Assembly: GCA_016802295.1 (NCBI GenBank) | Contig: JAESIW010000020.1 | Location: 3,300,615 to 3,364,614 of the forward strand | DNA: 64,000 nucleotides | Source of the DNA: Brachionus rotundiformis | Lineage: Eukaryota; Rotifera; Eurotatoria; Ploima; Brachionidae | Direction: 5' to 3' | Shown here: positions 11,593-22,977 of the stretch, piece after piece | Layout: every line of letters starts with the position of its first letter | Numbering within the stretch: the stretch's first letter is position 1 | The notes under the pieces: model-generated | Seen by the model: the letters and a program-made list of their open reading frames with translations, nothing else | The model's database searches: none | What the model was told of the DNA's origin: nothing | Position numbers and translations under genes: made by a program

Positions 11593-14500
11593 ATGATGTT
11601 AACGAGCAATTTAGCGCATTTCCTATGTATCATTGCTTGGCTGACAATCTATGCTCGTGGTTTTTCAATAACCCAAGATAGCTGTAAGTATTTGACTTTG
11701 GTAGAGTTTGGATATCAATTTACACTGGCTTTGGCCTCTTTAGAAACAATAATAAACAAACTCCTAAGATTATCTATTGAGCTGTATCTAACCAATTTAA
11801 AGCTTTAGTGAACGATGAAACCAATACAATTCTTGTTAGTTCATTAAAAATTAATTTCGATGAGCTAAAAGATGGTCAGTTGTTTCCTGAGAATGTAAGG
11901 GTTGACTTTGATGCCAATGGAAAAAGTTATACAATAAACTTTGGTCGTTTACCCAAAGACCAACATTATCCAATCGGACCAGCTAACATTAACATTCTTG
12001 ATTCCGGTTCTGTCACAAAATACAAAATTGATGAGTCCGAGGATGAGGTAAAAATTAAAAAAATGAAAACTGTTTTTTAAAATTAAATATTTTGTTATAG
12101 AAATTCGAGCTTTACAAAGAATTTGATGGATCAAGCATAGCTACTTTGATTAAAAATAATCAATATGTGCCAGGTCAGTCTGGTGATGACCAATTTAGAA
12201 TAGTAAATAAAAAATAAATGAATTCTTTAAATTAATTTTTGTTTAATTAGCTAATTACTATTTTCGATTCAAAATTGGGTACAAGTGAAATTTTCCCAGT
12301 GAGCAATAACCAAGGAGAAAGACGAAAGAGAAGTGTCCAACGATTTACGTATATAATGCAGACTAGACGTGTTGAAGAGCAAAATTCACTTGACCAGACC
12401 TATGGTAGACTTAAAATCGAAAAATATAATAATTTTTTAAAAAATTTATTAAGTTGAATTGGTTAAAAGCAAAATAGAAAAAAATTCTAAATCAAAAAGA
12501 GCTGCACCAAATGGTCAACCCTTTAATTTGTTTGTGGAAGTTTTGCTGGTTGCCGATAATACCATATACGAAGATCATGTCCGATTTTCGGGAACTAATG
12601 ACACAGATCTAGTCTTTTTGTATATGAGGACCTATTTTGCTCATTACTTTAATGGCATCAACCAGCGATTTCAAAATTCTTTTGCCAATGATCCAGATTT
12701 GAGGATTACTATCAAATTAACCAATTTTTTGTTTTTGACAGTAAATTTTAAATCCAGTTTTGTTTCTTTATCTCTTCTTTTCAAAGACAGTGGCTGATTC
12801 TTTCTGGAGCGACCCTTCCCTGGTAGGAATCGCCTCAGTTTCTTCATTTAGAGGCAGACAAGTGATCACCACTAATCGAACTTTGGAAGCATTTAAAAAT
12901 TTTATGAATTCTCTTACTGTTTCATTTAATTATGACCATGCAATTGGTCTTTTTAAGTAAGATAATCAAAAAATTGGAACAATTTTTTATAAAATTAAAA
13001 TAGCAAAGATTTATGGGCAGCTTCAGGATCGAACATTGAAGAAAGATCGGCAGTGAGAGGTTTTTCATATGTTGGAACTGTTTGTAGTGACTCAAGATAC
13101 TCAATAAGCGAAGAACTTGGAGGATTTTTTTATATCACTGTAATAAAACAAATAAAAATAAAAAATAAAATATGATAACATAATTTTTAAAGATTGTAGC
13201 AAGGCAAATTGCTCAAATTTTGGGATCTAATTTTGATGGTGGAAGCGACCCGATTTCGGTCAATTGTCCAGCATCAGACAATTTTTTAATGACTCCAAAT
13301 ATTGGAGGATTTTCCAACTTAATCAACCAGCAAAGGCTTTCTAATTGTTCAATCCAATTTATTAAAAATAACCTTCTTACAAATAATTTCGGGTAAATTC
13401 AATTTTTATAGTTATAATATATTTGAAAAAAACACCATGGTCAAGATGGGAGCATTTTTTTTCAAAATTTTACTTTCAAAAAATCTTTCTAGACAAAAGA
13501 TTAAAATTTAAGTTTAACAAAATTTTTTCGCTCTATTTTACGTGATTATTTTAAAGCTTATAAATTATCTTTGATTCATGATTTAAATCTTTGGGCTACA
13601 ACCAACCGAGGCAATAACACTGGTTTGGTTTAATCTTTAATATTTATGATAAATTTTTGTCTGTAATGTTTCAGTATGTTCTAAATTTGGTAACCTGGAT
13701 TAAAAACGTGTTACTCTTCTTAGAACCTTTTCAAGTGCATCGATCTCCTTTTTTTGGTAACAGCAAACTCCAAATGAGGCTGAACTAAACTCTTAGTCGT
13801 AGAATTCTATTCACAATAAAAATTTTTTTATTCCACTTGACACTTTAAGTCTTGACCCAACTTTTTCCGACTACCCGTGGACATCTTTGCTATCTTAGAT
13901 AAAAAATAATTTAGTAGTAGATTTTTTGATCCTGAATTAAAATTAATTTGAAATTTTAAAATAAACAAAACAAATCTTCAATTAGATTACAGACAAAAGA
14001 AAAATTAAAAAATTATCTTAAGTTAAAAATAATATTTATTTTGGCATTTCCAGGTCAAATTATAATGATTATGATCAAAAATTAAAATTAAAAAAGAACT
14101 AAATCATTATTTTTTAATTAGGTAACTTAGTAAAGCAAAATATTTGAAAAATAACTTTTGATCTTGATCATTATTTTTAATAAAAAATTTAATCAATAAA
14201 AGCAACAGCTTAAAAATTAAAGCTATTTAGCTAAATCTTATACTTTATTAAATTTTTGAATATATTCTTAAAATAAAAATCATATTTGATAAAAAAAATT
14301 CTCATCAAGAGCTGTATCTGATTCAGTACAATGTTTGGTAAACATTCCACCAAATCAGCCATTTGACGATTATCAAAATCCTGGCCTATTTTGGACTGCT
14401 GATGACCAATGTAAAATGATCTATGGACCAACTGCTTCATTTTGTCATGTAATTAAGCTATTATCCTAATGTTTAATATACAAGATTTTAATTAAGGATA

Positions 14501-17500
14501 GAAATTCAGACATGTGTTTGACACTGTCTTGCAGAGTTAATTCTGAAGCCACTGAGTGTACACGAACTTCGGGCCTAGGTGCTGCAATCGGAACAGTCTG
14601 TGATCAAGGAAAAGTATAATTTAAAAACTATGTCTTAATTATTATCTAATCATTAATTAAAAGATGTGCTCGAACGGAGAATGTGCTCAAAACTTACAAG
14701 CTCCACTAGACAACTGTGTATTCGGAGACGATGTTGTGGTCAATCTTCAAGTTATTCCAGATCCTTTGCCAAAAAATCAACTGACATGCCAAGAAACATT
14801 GGATTATTTGTCTAGCATTGGTCGATTTCCTTACGCTTATTGCAATGATCCTAATTTTTCTAAAACCTGTTGCCAAACGTGTAGAAGTAAATTTTAGTTT
14901 TATATTTAAAAAATAAATTTACTAATTTTTCCAGAATACTCTGCCATTAATTGCGTTGATGTTCAATTTAATTGTCCAAGCTGGATTTCTTTGTGCGGAA
15001 CAGGAGCTTTGATTGGAGGAGTGAGCATAAATGTATTATGTCCAAGAACATGTAATGTTTGTGAATCACGGCCTCTGTATTGTACAGATAGCAATTCGCT
15101 GTGCCTAAATGGAGGTACTTGCCAAAACTTGACCATTCCAGTAGAGCAGCTATCCGAAACAATTGTCGGTTTTCAATGCTCATGTCCAACCGGATACACT
15201 GGCTACATGTGTGAAATAAGTAATTTATTAATTAATATTTTATACTCTTAATTTATCATTCATCATTTCTAAAATAAAAAGAAAATCCTTGTTTGCCTAA
15301 TCCTTGTCAAAACGGAGGGCAATGTTTGGCTCTGGGTTCAAATGGATATGTGTGCAAATGTCCAATCGGATGCAGTGGATATAATTGCTCAACATGTTAT
15401 TACTTACCATAGACCATAAATATTTATTTTAATTAATGAAAATAAAATTTTAAGGTTCCAATGCATGCAGTGATTCGGTTTGTAACTTTAATGGAGTCTG
15501 TTCCCAAGTTAATGGACAGATAAAATGTACATGCAATCCAAACTACACTGGTGAAACTTGTGCTACACAACTTCCGTGTAGTCAAGTTACATGTTTAAAC
15601 GGAGCAACAGTAAGATAAAATTATTTTCTGGACCAAAAAGTAGGTTGTTTATCTTTAAGTGCGTAAACCAGGGAATCAATGCAGTATGTAATTGCGTACA
15701 ACCATTCACAGGTCCAACATGCAATATCAGAAATGATTGTTTTTCAAATCCTTGCCAAAATTCAGGAGCATGTGTTTCTCAAACAAATGGTGGCTACACT
15801 TGTTTCTGCGTTGGAGACTTCACTGGAACAAATTGCGAGAATTTGGTTTCAATAACAACTACCATTACCACTACTACTACACCAAATATACCAGTCACTA
15901 CTTCAACAACTACAAGTACAACGATCACAACAACCAGCACCATTACTACCACTACAGGCACAACCACCACTGCATCAATTACACCAGTCACTACTACAAC
16001 CACTACAAGTACAACAAGTACTACCACTAGCACCACTACGATTACAACAACCACTAATACAGGTACAACCACCACTCCATCAATTACACCAGTCACTGCT
16101 ACAACCACAAGTACTTCTACCACCACAAGTACAACCTCAAGTACAACAACCACTACAAGTACAACCACAAGTACTACAACCAGTGCATCATCAACTTTTA
16201 CTACACCAGACCAACCTTGTGTAGACCTTCAGGCTAATTGTCCTAATTGGGCACCGTTTTGCGGAACATCAATTGGTGTTATTGAAATTAATACAATATG
16301 TCCATTTACATGCGGAGTGTGTCCATGTAACTTTTGATTATTTTATACTTTTAAAAGTTAAAGTTAAAAAAATTTAGTCATTTAAAATAATAATATAAAT
16401 CAACTGATAAAAATTGGAAAACTTAAATATAAAAACTATATTTTAATTTTAGTTGGACCAACTACAACTCCTACGACAACATCAACTACCACTACTACTA
16501 CTACTACTGCTACCACTACTACAACCACTACTACATCCGCTACTAGAACCACAGTTACAACACCTGGAAGTTGTGTAGATTTACAACCTAATTGTCCTAC
16601 ATGGACACCATTCTGTAATGTAGAAATCAATAATGTTCTTATTAGTTCAATTTGTCCACTAAGTTGTGGTATCTGTTCAAGTAAATAAATATATTCATTG
16701 CCGTAATAGGTTTTTAAAGAAAAAAAATTTTTAAGCTACATCAAAAGTAACAACACCAATAATCACAACTACAACCACTTCAAAGAGCAATACAAGTGAA
16801 TTTTTTTTTAAATTAAATTAAATTCTCATTCAATCCTATTATTTTTTAAAGGCAATGTTTGCGTGCCAAATCCTTGTCAAAATCAGGGTATTTGCATCGC
16901 TTTATCGTCAAATACAGCTGTTTGCCAGTGTCCAAGCGCCTTTACCGGCTATCTATGTGAGTATCGAAATCCCTGTATTGATTCGCCTTGCTCTAATGGA
17001 GCTACATGCACCGTAATTGGAATATCAGCCAATACTCCGATTTTCAGATGTATTTGCCCGAATGGTTTCACTGGAACAAAATGTGACATTAATATCAACA
17101 ATCAATGCACTGTAAACTATTGCTTAAATGGCGGAACCTGCTCTATAAATCCTTTGACCGGACTGACAAGTTGTACGTGCCCTCCGCTTTACACCGGCAG
17201 TCGATGTGAGCAAGTTTTTAATCCTTGTTGGAATGCAGACAATAGTCCAGTGTGCCAAAACAATGCACCATGTACTATTAATTTAGGCGTGCCTCCTTAT
17301 TACCAATGTTTGTGTCCAAGTGGTTTCTTTGGTTCTAATTGCCAATTTAGAATTTCAACAACTACTTCAATACCTGCTACAACTCCATTTCAGCCAGGCG
17401 GGGATTGTATTGATACAGACGTAGCTTTTTGCCAAAGCTATTCAGATACTTATTGTGAAGACTCGTTTTCAGTAGCCATAGGTACACAAAGAATTCCATT

Positions 17501-17657
17501 TGTAACCTATTGTCGTAAGTCGTGTAATAGGTGCGATGCTACAAGTGTATGTGTGGATACTCAAGTTGCCTGTCAAAATTGGCCTGCGTTTAATCTCTGT
17601 TCTAGATTAGCCAACATTTATCCACATCCGTGTCCAAAATCGTGTGGAATTTGTTGA
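11593..17657 (+). CDS. secreted ADAM-type pseudo-metalloprotease with ShKT, EGF and Thr-rich modules
   Basis: 18 exons: 11593-11683, 11809-12047, 12101-12202, 12251-12404, 12454-12740, 12787-12956, 13004-13139, 13193-13392, 14310-14448, 14497-14613, 14664-14886, 14935-15219, 15282-15395, 15455-15609, 15660-16326, 16453-16680, 16736-16795 and 16852-17657. Phases agree throughout, giving about 1390 residues. Order: signal peptide, prodomain, furin-like RRKR|SV (about 12330), reprolysin fold (from VEVLLVADN), Met-turn FLMTP, Cys-rich segment, then six ShKT-like and nine EGF-like modules with Thr-rich linkers, ending in ShKT. The zinc motif HExxHxxGxxHD reads RQIAQILGSNFD at 13202-13237: all three His and the Glu are gone, so proteolysis is not expected. 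No thrombospondin repeat is seen, so it is not a standard ADAMTS. A scaffold or matrix role is inferred. Exon 13 (15282-15395) uses a weak GTTATT donor; the 0.9 kb intron 13393-14309 is the only long one. Confidence 0.88.
15845..16203 (+). repeat. Thr-codon (ACN) simple repeat inside the coding region
   Basis: About 360 bp of near-continuous ACA/ACC/ACT codons broken by Ser, Pro, Ile and Ala codons, encoding a mucin-like Thr-rich linker between an EGF and a ShKT module. Related blocks occur at 16453-16560 and 16745-16795. The complement reads as a long Val-rich open frame, which is an artefact of the repeat. Confidence 0.9.
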
Positions 17658-17806
17658 TATAATTCATTTCATTTTAATTTTTTTAAAATTTTTTAAAATC
17701 TAGACTTAGTATGAAATTTTTTAGATTTTTGTTGTCACTAAAAATAACAAAATTTAATTTTTAATAAATTTTTATTTTCTTTAATTTTTTTTCATTTTTG
17801 AATATT
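17658..17806 (+). other. 3' flank up to the gap
   Basis: Short AT-rich 3' untranslated and flanking DNA after the TGA of the pseudo-metalloprotease gene. Its last 73 bases (17734-17806) recur after the gap. Confidence 0.5.
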
Positions 17807-18126
17807 NNNNNNNNNNNNNNNNNNNNNNNNNNNNNNNNNNNNNNNNNNNNNNNNNNNNNNNNNNNNNNNNNNNNNNNNNNNNNNNNNNNNNNNNNNNNNN
17901 NNNNNNNNNNNNNNNNNNNNNNNNNNNNNNNNNNNNNNNNNNNNNNNNNNNNNNNNNNNNNNNNNNNNNNNNNNNNNNNNNNNNNNNNNNNNNNNNNNNN
18001 NNNNNNNNNNNNNNNNNNNNNNNNNNNNNNNNNNNNNNNNNNNNNNNNNNNNNNNNNNNNNNNNNNNNNNNNNNNNNNNNNNNNNNNNNNNNNNNNNNNN
18101 NNNNNNNNNNNNNNNNNNNNNNNNNN
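17807..18126. other. assembly gap (320 N) with duplicated flanks
   Basis: A run of 320 N. The 73 bases before it (17734-17806, beginning GTCACTAAAAATAACAAAAT) match the 72 bases after it (18127-18198) apart from one T in a homopolymer. This suggests a failed contig overlap or an unresolved tandem repeat, so the true sequence here may be shorter than drawn. Confidence 0.97.
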
Positions 18127-18198
18127 GTCACTAAAAATAACAAAATTTAATTTTTAATAAATTTTTATTTTCTTTAATTTTTTTCATTTTTGAATATT

Positions 18199-19978
18199 TT
18201 TTCAAAATTTTAATTTACTCTTTCATGAATATTATTTTTATTTGAAAAAATAAGATTAATTTTTGATTAGGTTCGCACATATAATAAGTCACATGAAATT
18301 TACTTAAACTGTTAAAGTATTTTTTTGCATAACCCTAAGCTTAAAAGAGTACTAAAATGAGCTAATATGATAAAAAATTAAAACATATCTAAACAAAAAA
18401 TGATGTATTTTATCAAATAGAATAAAAACATCTGCTTTTTAATAAATATTTAATTTGAACATTTTCTAACATTTACCTAATCTTATTAAATTATTAGTCA
18501 AAGTTTAAATCTAGAAATTTAAAAATATGTTAGTTTACAAGGAACCAGGAAATATTTGTCTTAGAACTTAAGTCTCAAGTGAAGAATGCCAGCTATAAAG
18601 CAAGTATTCTCTAAATAATTCAAATAAAATGATAATTCAGGAGTTTAAAATTTTTTATCTAAATGATTTAAGCTTTTAACAAATTTTGAGAAAATCAAAA
18701 GCTTGAAATTTTAAAATCAAATATTTTATTCAGAATTATAATTTTTAGTACATTGAACCTTTGATTCTGCTTGATAAATTTGGTAAAGTTTTTATAAGCA
18801 ATATCAGTTGTTTATTACCAAAACCATTTGTTTAAAACAACTTTCGATTCGTCGCAAAACTCCAAAACTTTTAGTTGTCTGATGTTTTGAAAAGTTGGAC
18901 TATTATCTTTATGTGAATTCCTGTTGTTCTATCAAACTAAATATTTTTAGGTTATTTGACTTGACATTTGTTCTAAAACACTGCTCGATCTCTGTTTAAT
19001 AACTTTGTAAAAGGATTTATTTTGAATTAAGATCACTTTTAACTTCTTTAAATAATAATTAGTTAAAAATCATGATTAAATCAGTTATTAATAAATTTAT
19101 TTAGGAGTCAGGTTATTAATTTTTATGAATTAAAAATAAAAACCCTTTAAAAACTTCAAGCTAATTAATAGTTTTGAAACTATTTTTTCAAATTGCATAA
19201 GAGTCTAAGTATTTTAATGACTAAAAAACGTGCAATATCTCGTTTTGTTTGACTAGATAACTAATTTTTTTTCAATGTAAGCAAAGACATAAAAAAAGAT
19301 TATTAGTTCGATTTAATGAGATAGTTTGCCTCAGTAATTTTTATAATAATCTCTTGGAATTTTTATTTGGAACCCATATTTTGTACTTCACTAGTTGGTG
19401 GAGAATCTGGTAGCATATTAATTTGGAAAGTGTTTCCTGAATGTACCTGGTGCACCAACAAATACTAAATTGGTCATTTATTGCACCCCCTGCCCATCTA
19501 GATTTCCAGCTCCATTTACTGATCTTTTTATTTTCTTTCTGTAATTGTTCATTTCATCTGGATGGTTTAAATCGATTTTATCTTTCCAGTTGAATGATGC
19601 CTGAACGACAAGTTCAGTGCAAGATCTTAAAAGTTTAACACAAAAGAAACAATTAATTTCTAATTTTTTTATAAAGACAATTCTTTTTGCCAATCGAGCT
19701 TTTTGATGTAAGCTCAAAAATTATTTTTCTGAACATTTTATTCAATTAATCAAATTATCAGTTTAGTTTAAAAAAAAGTGAACAAAATTTATATTTACAA
19801 ACAAATATATTCTAATAATAATTTTTTTTCAAATGAATAAGATAAAATTTACAAAAAATTTTTACTTATCAAAAAAATTAAAATATCGACGAAAATTCCG
19901 TATAACTATCGTTATTCGAAAACAAATCATTATTATGAGGGTCTTAAATTGTAAACAAGTTAATCAAATGATAAGAAA
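18199..19978. other. intergenic DNA with one weak open frame
   Basis: Mostly featureless AT-rich DNA. A minus-strand open frame at 19478-19717 (79 codons) contains SFNWKDKIDLNHPDEMNNY and is less AT-rich than its surroundings. It could be a decayed gene or transposon fragment, but I recognise no domain and do not call it a gene. Confidence 0.3.
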
Positions 19979-20752
19979 TTATTGTTTAATAAACCTACTG
20001 TCAATTTCTAAATTGAATATCTTGTTATCGTCTTCAGTCAATTTGAAATTTTCATTTTCAATTGAACCCATAGGCCTCAAATGTTCACTTTTAGTCATTG
20101 ATCTCAAGCTTGGCTCATTTTCAAAATTATTCTTAAGACAATATTTTGAAAGTGGCTCATAGGCAATGCTATTCATTGGCAAGCTATTGGAAAAAAACTC
20201 ATTTGAGGGACTTTCGTAATAAGGGTTATAATATGGCATGTAAAAATTTCCCCCATACGAGTTGCTAATTTTGTTCATGTTTTCTAATGAATCTTCTTCA
20301 TAAGAATTCATATTTAATGAATAGCTTTGAGCTCTGACATCAAAAAGATCATTGTTGAAAAATTCAACCTGAAACTTGTCGAAATCTTCTTTGCCATTTG
20401 AATTTTGGTACTCGATTTGATCTTTGTTTCCTCCTTCTATTATTTTGTCAGCACAGCAACCCTTTAGATTCTTTTGACTACGCTGTCTGGACACAAGCTT
20501 GGACCTACGACCAATTTTATTCTTTTCCAAGTATTTTTCCAAGAATAAATTGCGAAATTCTTTAATCACGTCCATATTCTCGCTGGTTGATTCCAGTAAA
20601 ATTTGCCTAGTTGGCGTCAAGGGTGACGAATAGGATGAACATGCCGAAGTGGAGAGAAAATTGGCAGAGCTGGACTCATCGGAAAAACTCGATCCAAGGG
20701 AATTTTTGCTTTTTTTGATGGGAAAATTTGCTTCAGATCTAAAAGTATTCAT
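19979..20752 (-). CDS. unrecognised low-complexity protein
   Basis: Open frame of about 257 codons from ATG (MNTFRSEANF) to TAA. Composition is biased: the N-terminal third is Ser-rich (SSSANFLSTSACSSYSSPLT), a charged segment follows (MDVIKEFRNLFLEKYLEKNK, then RRSKLVSRQRSQKNLKG), and the rest is rich in Asn, Tyr and acidic residues. No signal peptide or membrane span is seen. Codon use and length are gene-like compared with the surrounding AT-rich DNA. An acceptor-like TTTTAG sits just inside the frame (AG at about 20741-20740), so this may be the last exon of a larger gene rather than a single-exon one. I recognise no family. The segment around the FRNLFLEKYLEK helix is the part most likely to be conserved. 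Confidence 0.55.
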   Translation of the reverse strand: MNTFRSEANFPIKKSKNSLGSSFSDESSSANFLSTSACSSYSSPLTPTRQILLESTSENMDVIKEFRNLFLEKYLEKNKIGRRSKLVSRQRSQKNLKGCCADKIIEGGNKDQIEYQNSNGKEDFDKFQVEFFNNDLFDVRAQSYSLNMNSYEEDSLENMNKISNSYGGNFYMPYYNPYYESPSNEFFSNSLPMNSIAYEPLSKYCLKNNFENEPSLRSMTKSEHLRPMGSIENENFKLTEDDNKIFNLEIDSRFIKQ

Positions 20753-20758
20753 TGGCAA

Positions 20759-21774
20759 AATAAATTTTAAAAAAATTAATCAAATTCGTTTGATATAAAT
20801 TTAGCTTCATTTTATACGTGATTCCGGAGTTTTATCTTAAAAATGTGTTGGTGTTTCAAATGTAAATTTAGTCTTAGATTAGATATTTGTTTTGGAGCTT
20901 TTGTATTATGTAATTGATACCATAAATCAATTTAGAGCCCAGGTGAAACAGTTCCCCAAAAGAAAAAAAGCGTTCTTAAGATTAAAATTAGCACTTTTTT
21001 CCATCAATTAGTTGATAAAGATTAAGCTTAGAGCTTGTCGATTTTTTGTGCAACTTCTTGGTTCTAATTTTAAACCAAAATGTACACCTTTGATTGATGG
21101 GATTGGCAATATGAAAGTAAATTTTCTATTTTTAGATAGCATTGATTTAGATTATTTTATCATCAATGTTCAATTATCAATTTTATTTAGATCCAATAAC
21201 CTGATTTTAAATGTTCTATTTTATATTCCTTTATTTTAAATAATTGATTAATAGAATTTTTTTAATTAAAAAAAATATTTATTTACGTATTTAAATTTAT
21301 CTATCAGTTTTTAGGGGTGGTTTTCGAATTATGAAATCAAAAAATAGTAAAAAAATTAAAAACGAAATTTATAAAAAAATAAAATAAAGATGTTGTAAAT
21401 TTTAGGCTGCCACATTTTGCCAGATTAATATTTTTAATTTTAATACAAAAATAAAAGAGTTTTATTTTGTTCATCAGTTAATTGAAGTGTATAGCCATAA
21501 AATTTTGTGAAAATAACTTTTAATTTGCTTGATTAAGATAATTTTTGCGTCATAATTAACCTTGAAGTCTTGATTAAAATTATAAACTTAAATTTTGCTC
21601 TGTTATTTGTTGACAATTTGTAAATATTTTTCGCAGAATTAAAATCAGATTTTTCCACTTTATTTTTAATTTAGATATTTTTCTGGTCAAAAAAGAATTA
21701 ATGTTTAAAAGACTAAAGTTTTTTTTAAATATACATATTGAAATTATTTTTTGAATTTAATTTTTTAATTGAAA
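20759..21774. other. intergenic
   Basis: AT-rich DNA with scattered short open frames. No supportable exon or repeat. Confidence 0.4.
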
Positions 21775-21775
21775 T

Positions 21776-22490
21776 TAATTAGTTAGTAATTCTTGCTGCG
21801 GCATTCTAACAAGAATGTCTGAGTCCATGTTCTTTGGCAGTGTGAAGCTGAAGCAACCATTTCCATTGAAATTGTGCAGCGCGGCCTTGAAAACTTTCGT
21901 GGATTTTAAAACACTATTAGACAATCTGTTCCATTGTGAGACCAGAAAACAAGGGTCCTGCCCCAAAGTTGAGCGGAAATAGCATCAAAGTTCAGAGAGA
22001 AAGTTTCTCTGCTCAAATTTGAAATGATTTTGCTGCTGCAGTTAGCCCCAGACATACTTTTTTCTTCAAATAAGATAGTTCCATATTGGAATAGGTTTCC
22101 AGAAGATGTGGTAAATCAACATCTAAATAAATCTAAATCAACTGCCTGTTTCAAAGATTCTTTAGACAAATTCAATGGTAAAAGCTGCTACAGCTCCAAA
22201 CGGCCTATTGGCGGTGATGGGCTCAGACAGTCTACATATTAGATGTCGCAGCAATAACTTCTTCTACTAAAGATATTTTCGTGGCTCGTTCCTGCACTTG
22301 CGTTCACATCCATCTTTTTATTTAGACATCGTTATATTCCATACTTGCACCGCAAACTCTATTTGTGGTCTGACCACAGAGGTATACAATTTTGTCCATA
22401 AGTTTTTTTCTCTACTGATAAATGTACGCTTAAGCATGTCTTTATCATTCAGTCTTGCAAATGAATAGCTTTACATTTTTTAAGCAAACA
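21776..22490. mobile_element. composite of three LINE reverse-transcriptase fragments in alternating orientation
   Basis: Three pieces of the 3' coding end of one non-LTR retrotransposon type. Minus: 21776-21966 (FKAALHNFNGNGCFS, ending near MPQQ). Plus: about 21967-22258 (FSSNKIVPYWNRFPEDVV, then DKFNGKSCYSS). Minus: about 22262-22490 (complement of a VRP..E..VQ.W type motif). Frameshifts and stops show all are dead. The Trp-Asn-x-x-Pro-Glu and VRP-x-x-E motifs are typical of the C-terminal end of LINE reverse transcriptases. The same region recurs at 32035-32520, 56500-56670 and 62394-62945. Nested insertion or rearrangement is inferred from the orientation switches. Confidence 0.75.
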
Positions 22491-22977
22491 AATCCATGGC
22501 CCATAGTTTTTTCTTACTTACTAAATAATCTAAATAATAAAACAAAATTCAATATTTTTATTCTCCTGTTTGTTAATCTTTAAGTCTTAATTAAGTTTTG
22601 TTTAAATGAATTGAATGCAATTTTAATAAGCTGATTTGACTTAACATTGATGCACAAACAAATGAAGGACTTACTGATTATTTGAATTAATAAAGGATTT
22701 TAAGTTTTAATTAGTAAAAAATTTAAAAAACTAATTAGTAGTTGCCATGTTCCATGTTATAAAAAAAGTTAAACAACTAAAATTAACGTGGTTTTTATTT
22801 ATTTTGGCTTGATCAAATTAATTTTTTTAAGTTTAAATCAAGTCATTGGTTCGTAAAATTAGATTTTAAAAAAAATCTTCATAGCAACTTTAGATATATT
22901 TGAATAAACAAACAATAAGTTGTATAAATTAGTAGAAATTTTTTAAAAAAATATTTTATAAATATATTCAAATAAAA
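22491..22977. other. intergenic, 5' flank of the Ly6-like gene
   Basis: AT-rich DNA with no exon seen. It presumably holds the promoter of the downstream Ly6-type gene. Confidence 0.4.

Noticed and set aside
15794..16168. Long Val-rich open frame opposite the Thr repeat (and a similar one at 16436-16630)
   Set aside because: It is the complement of ACN codons (NGT), which cannot contain stops. The plus strand has consistent splice phases and domains.
11593..17657. Toxin gene because of the ShK-type cysteine modules
   Set aside because: ShKT modules occur in many non-toxic matrix and secreted proteins. Here they are repeated inside a 1390-residue mosaic and not released as single peptides.
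17781..18157. Open frames spanning the N run on both strands
   Set aside because: They consist almost entirely of undetermined bases.
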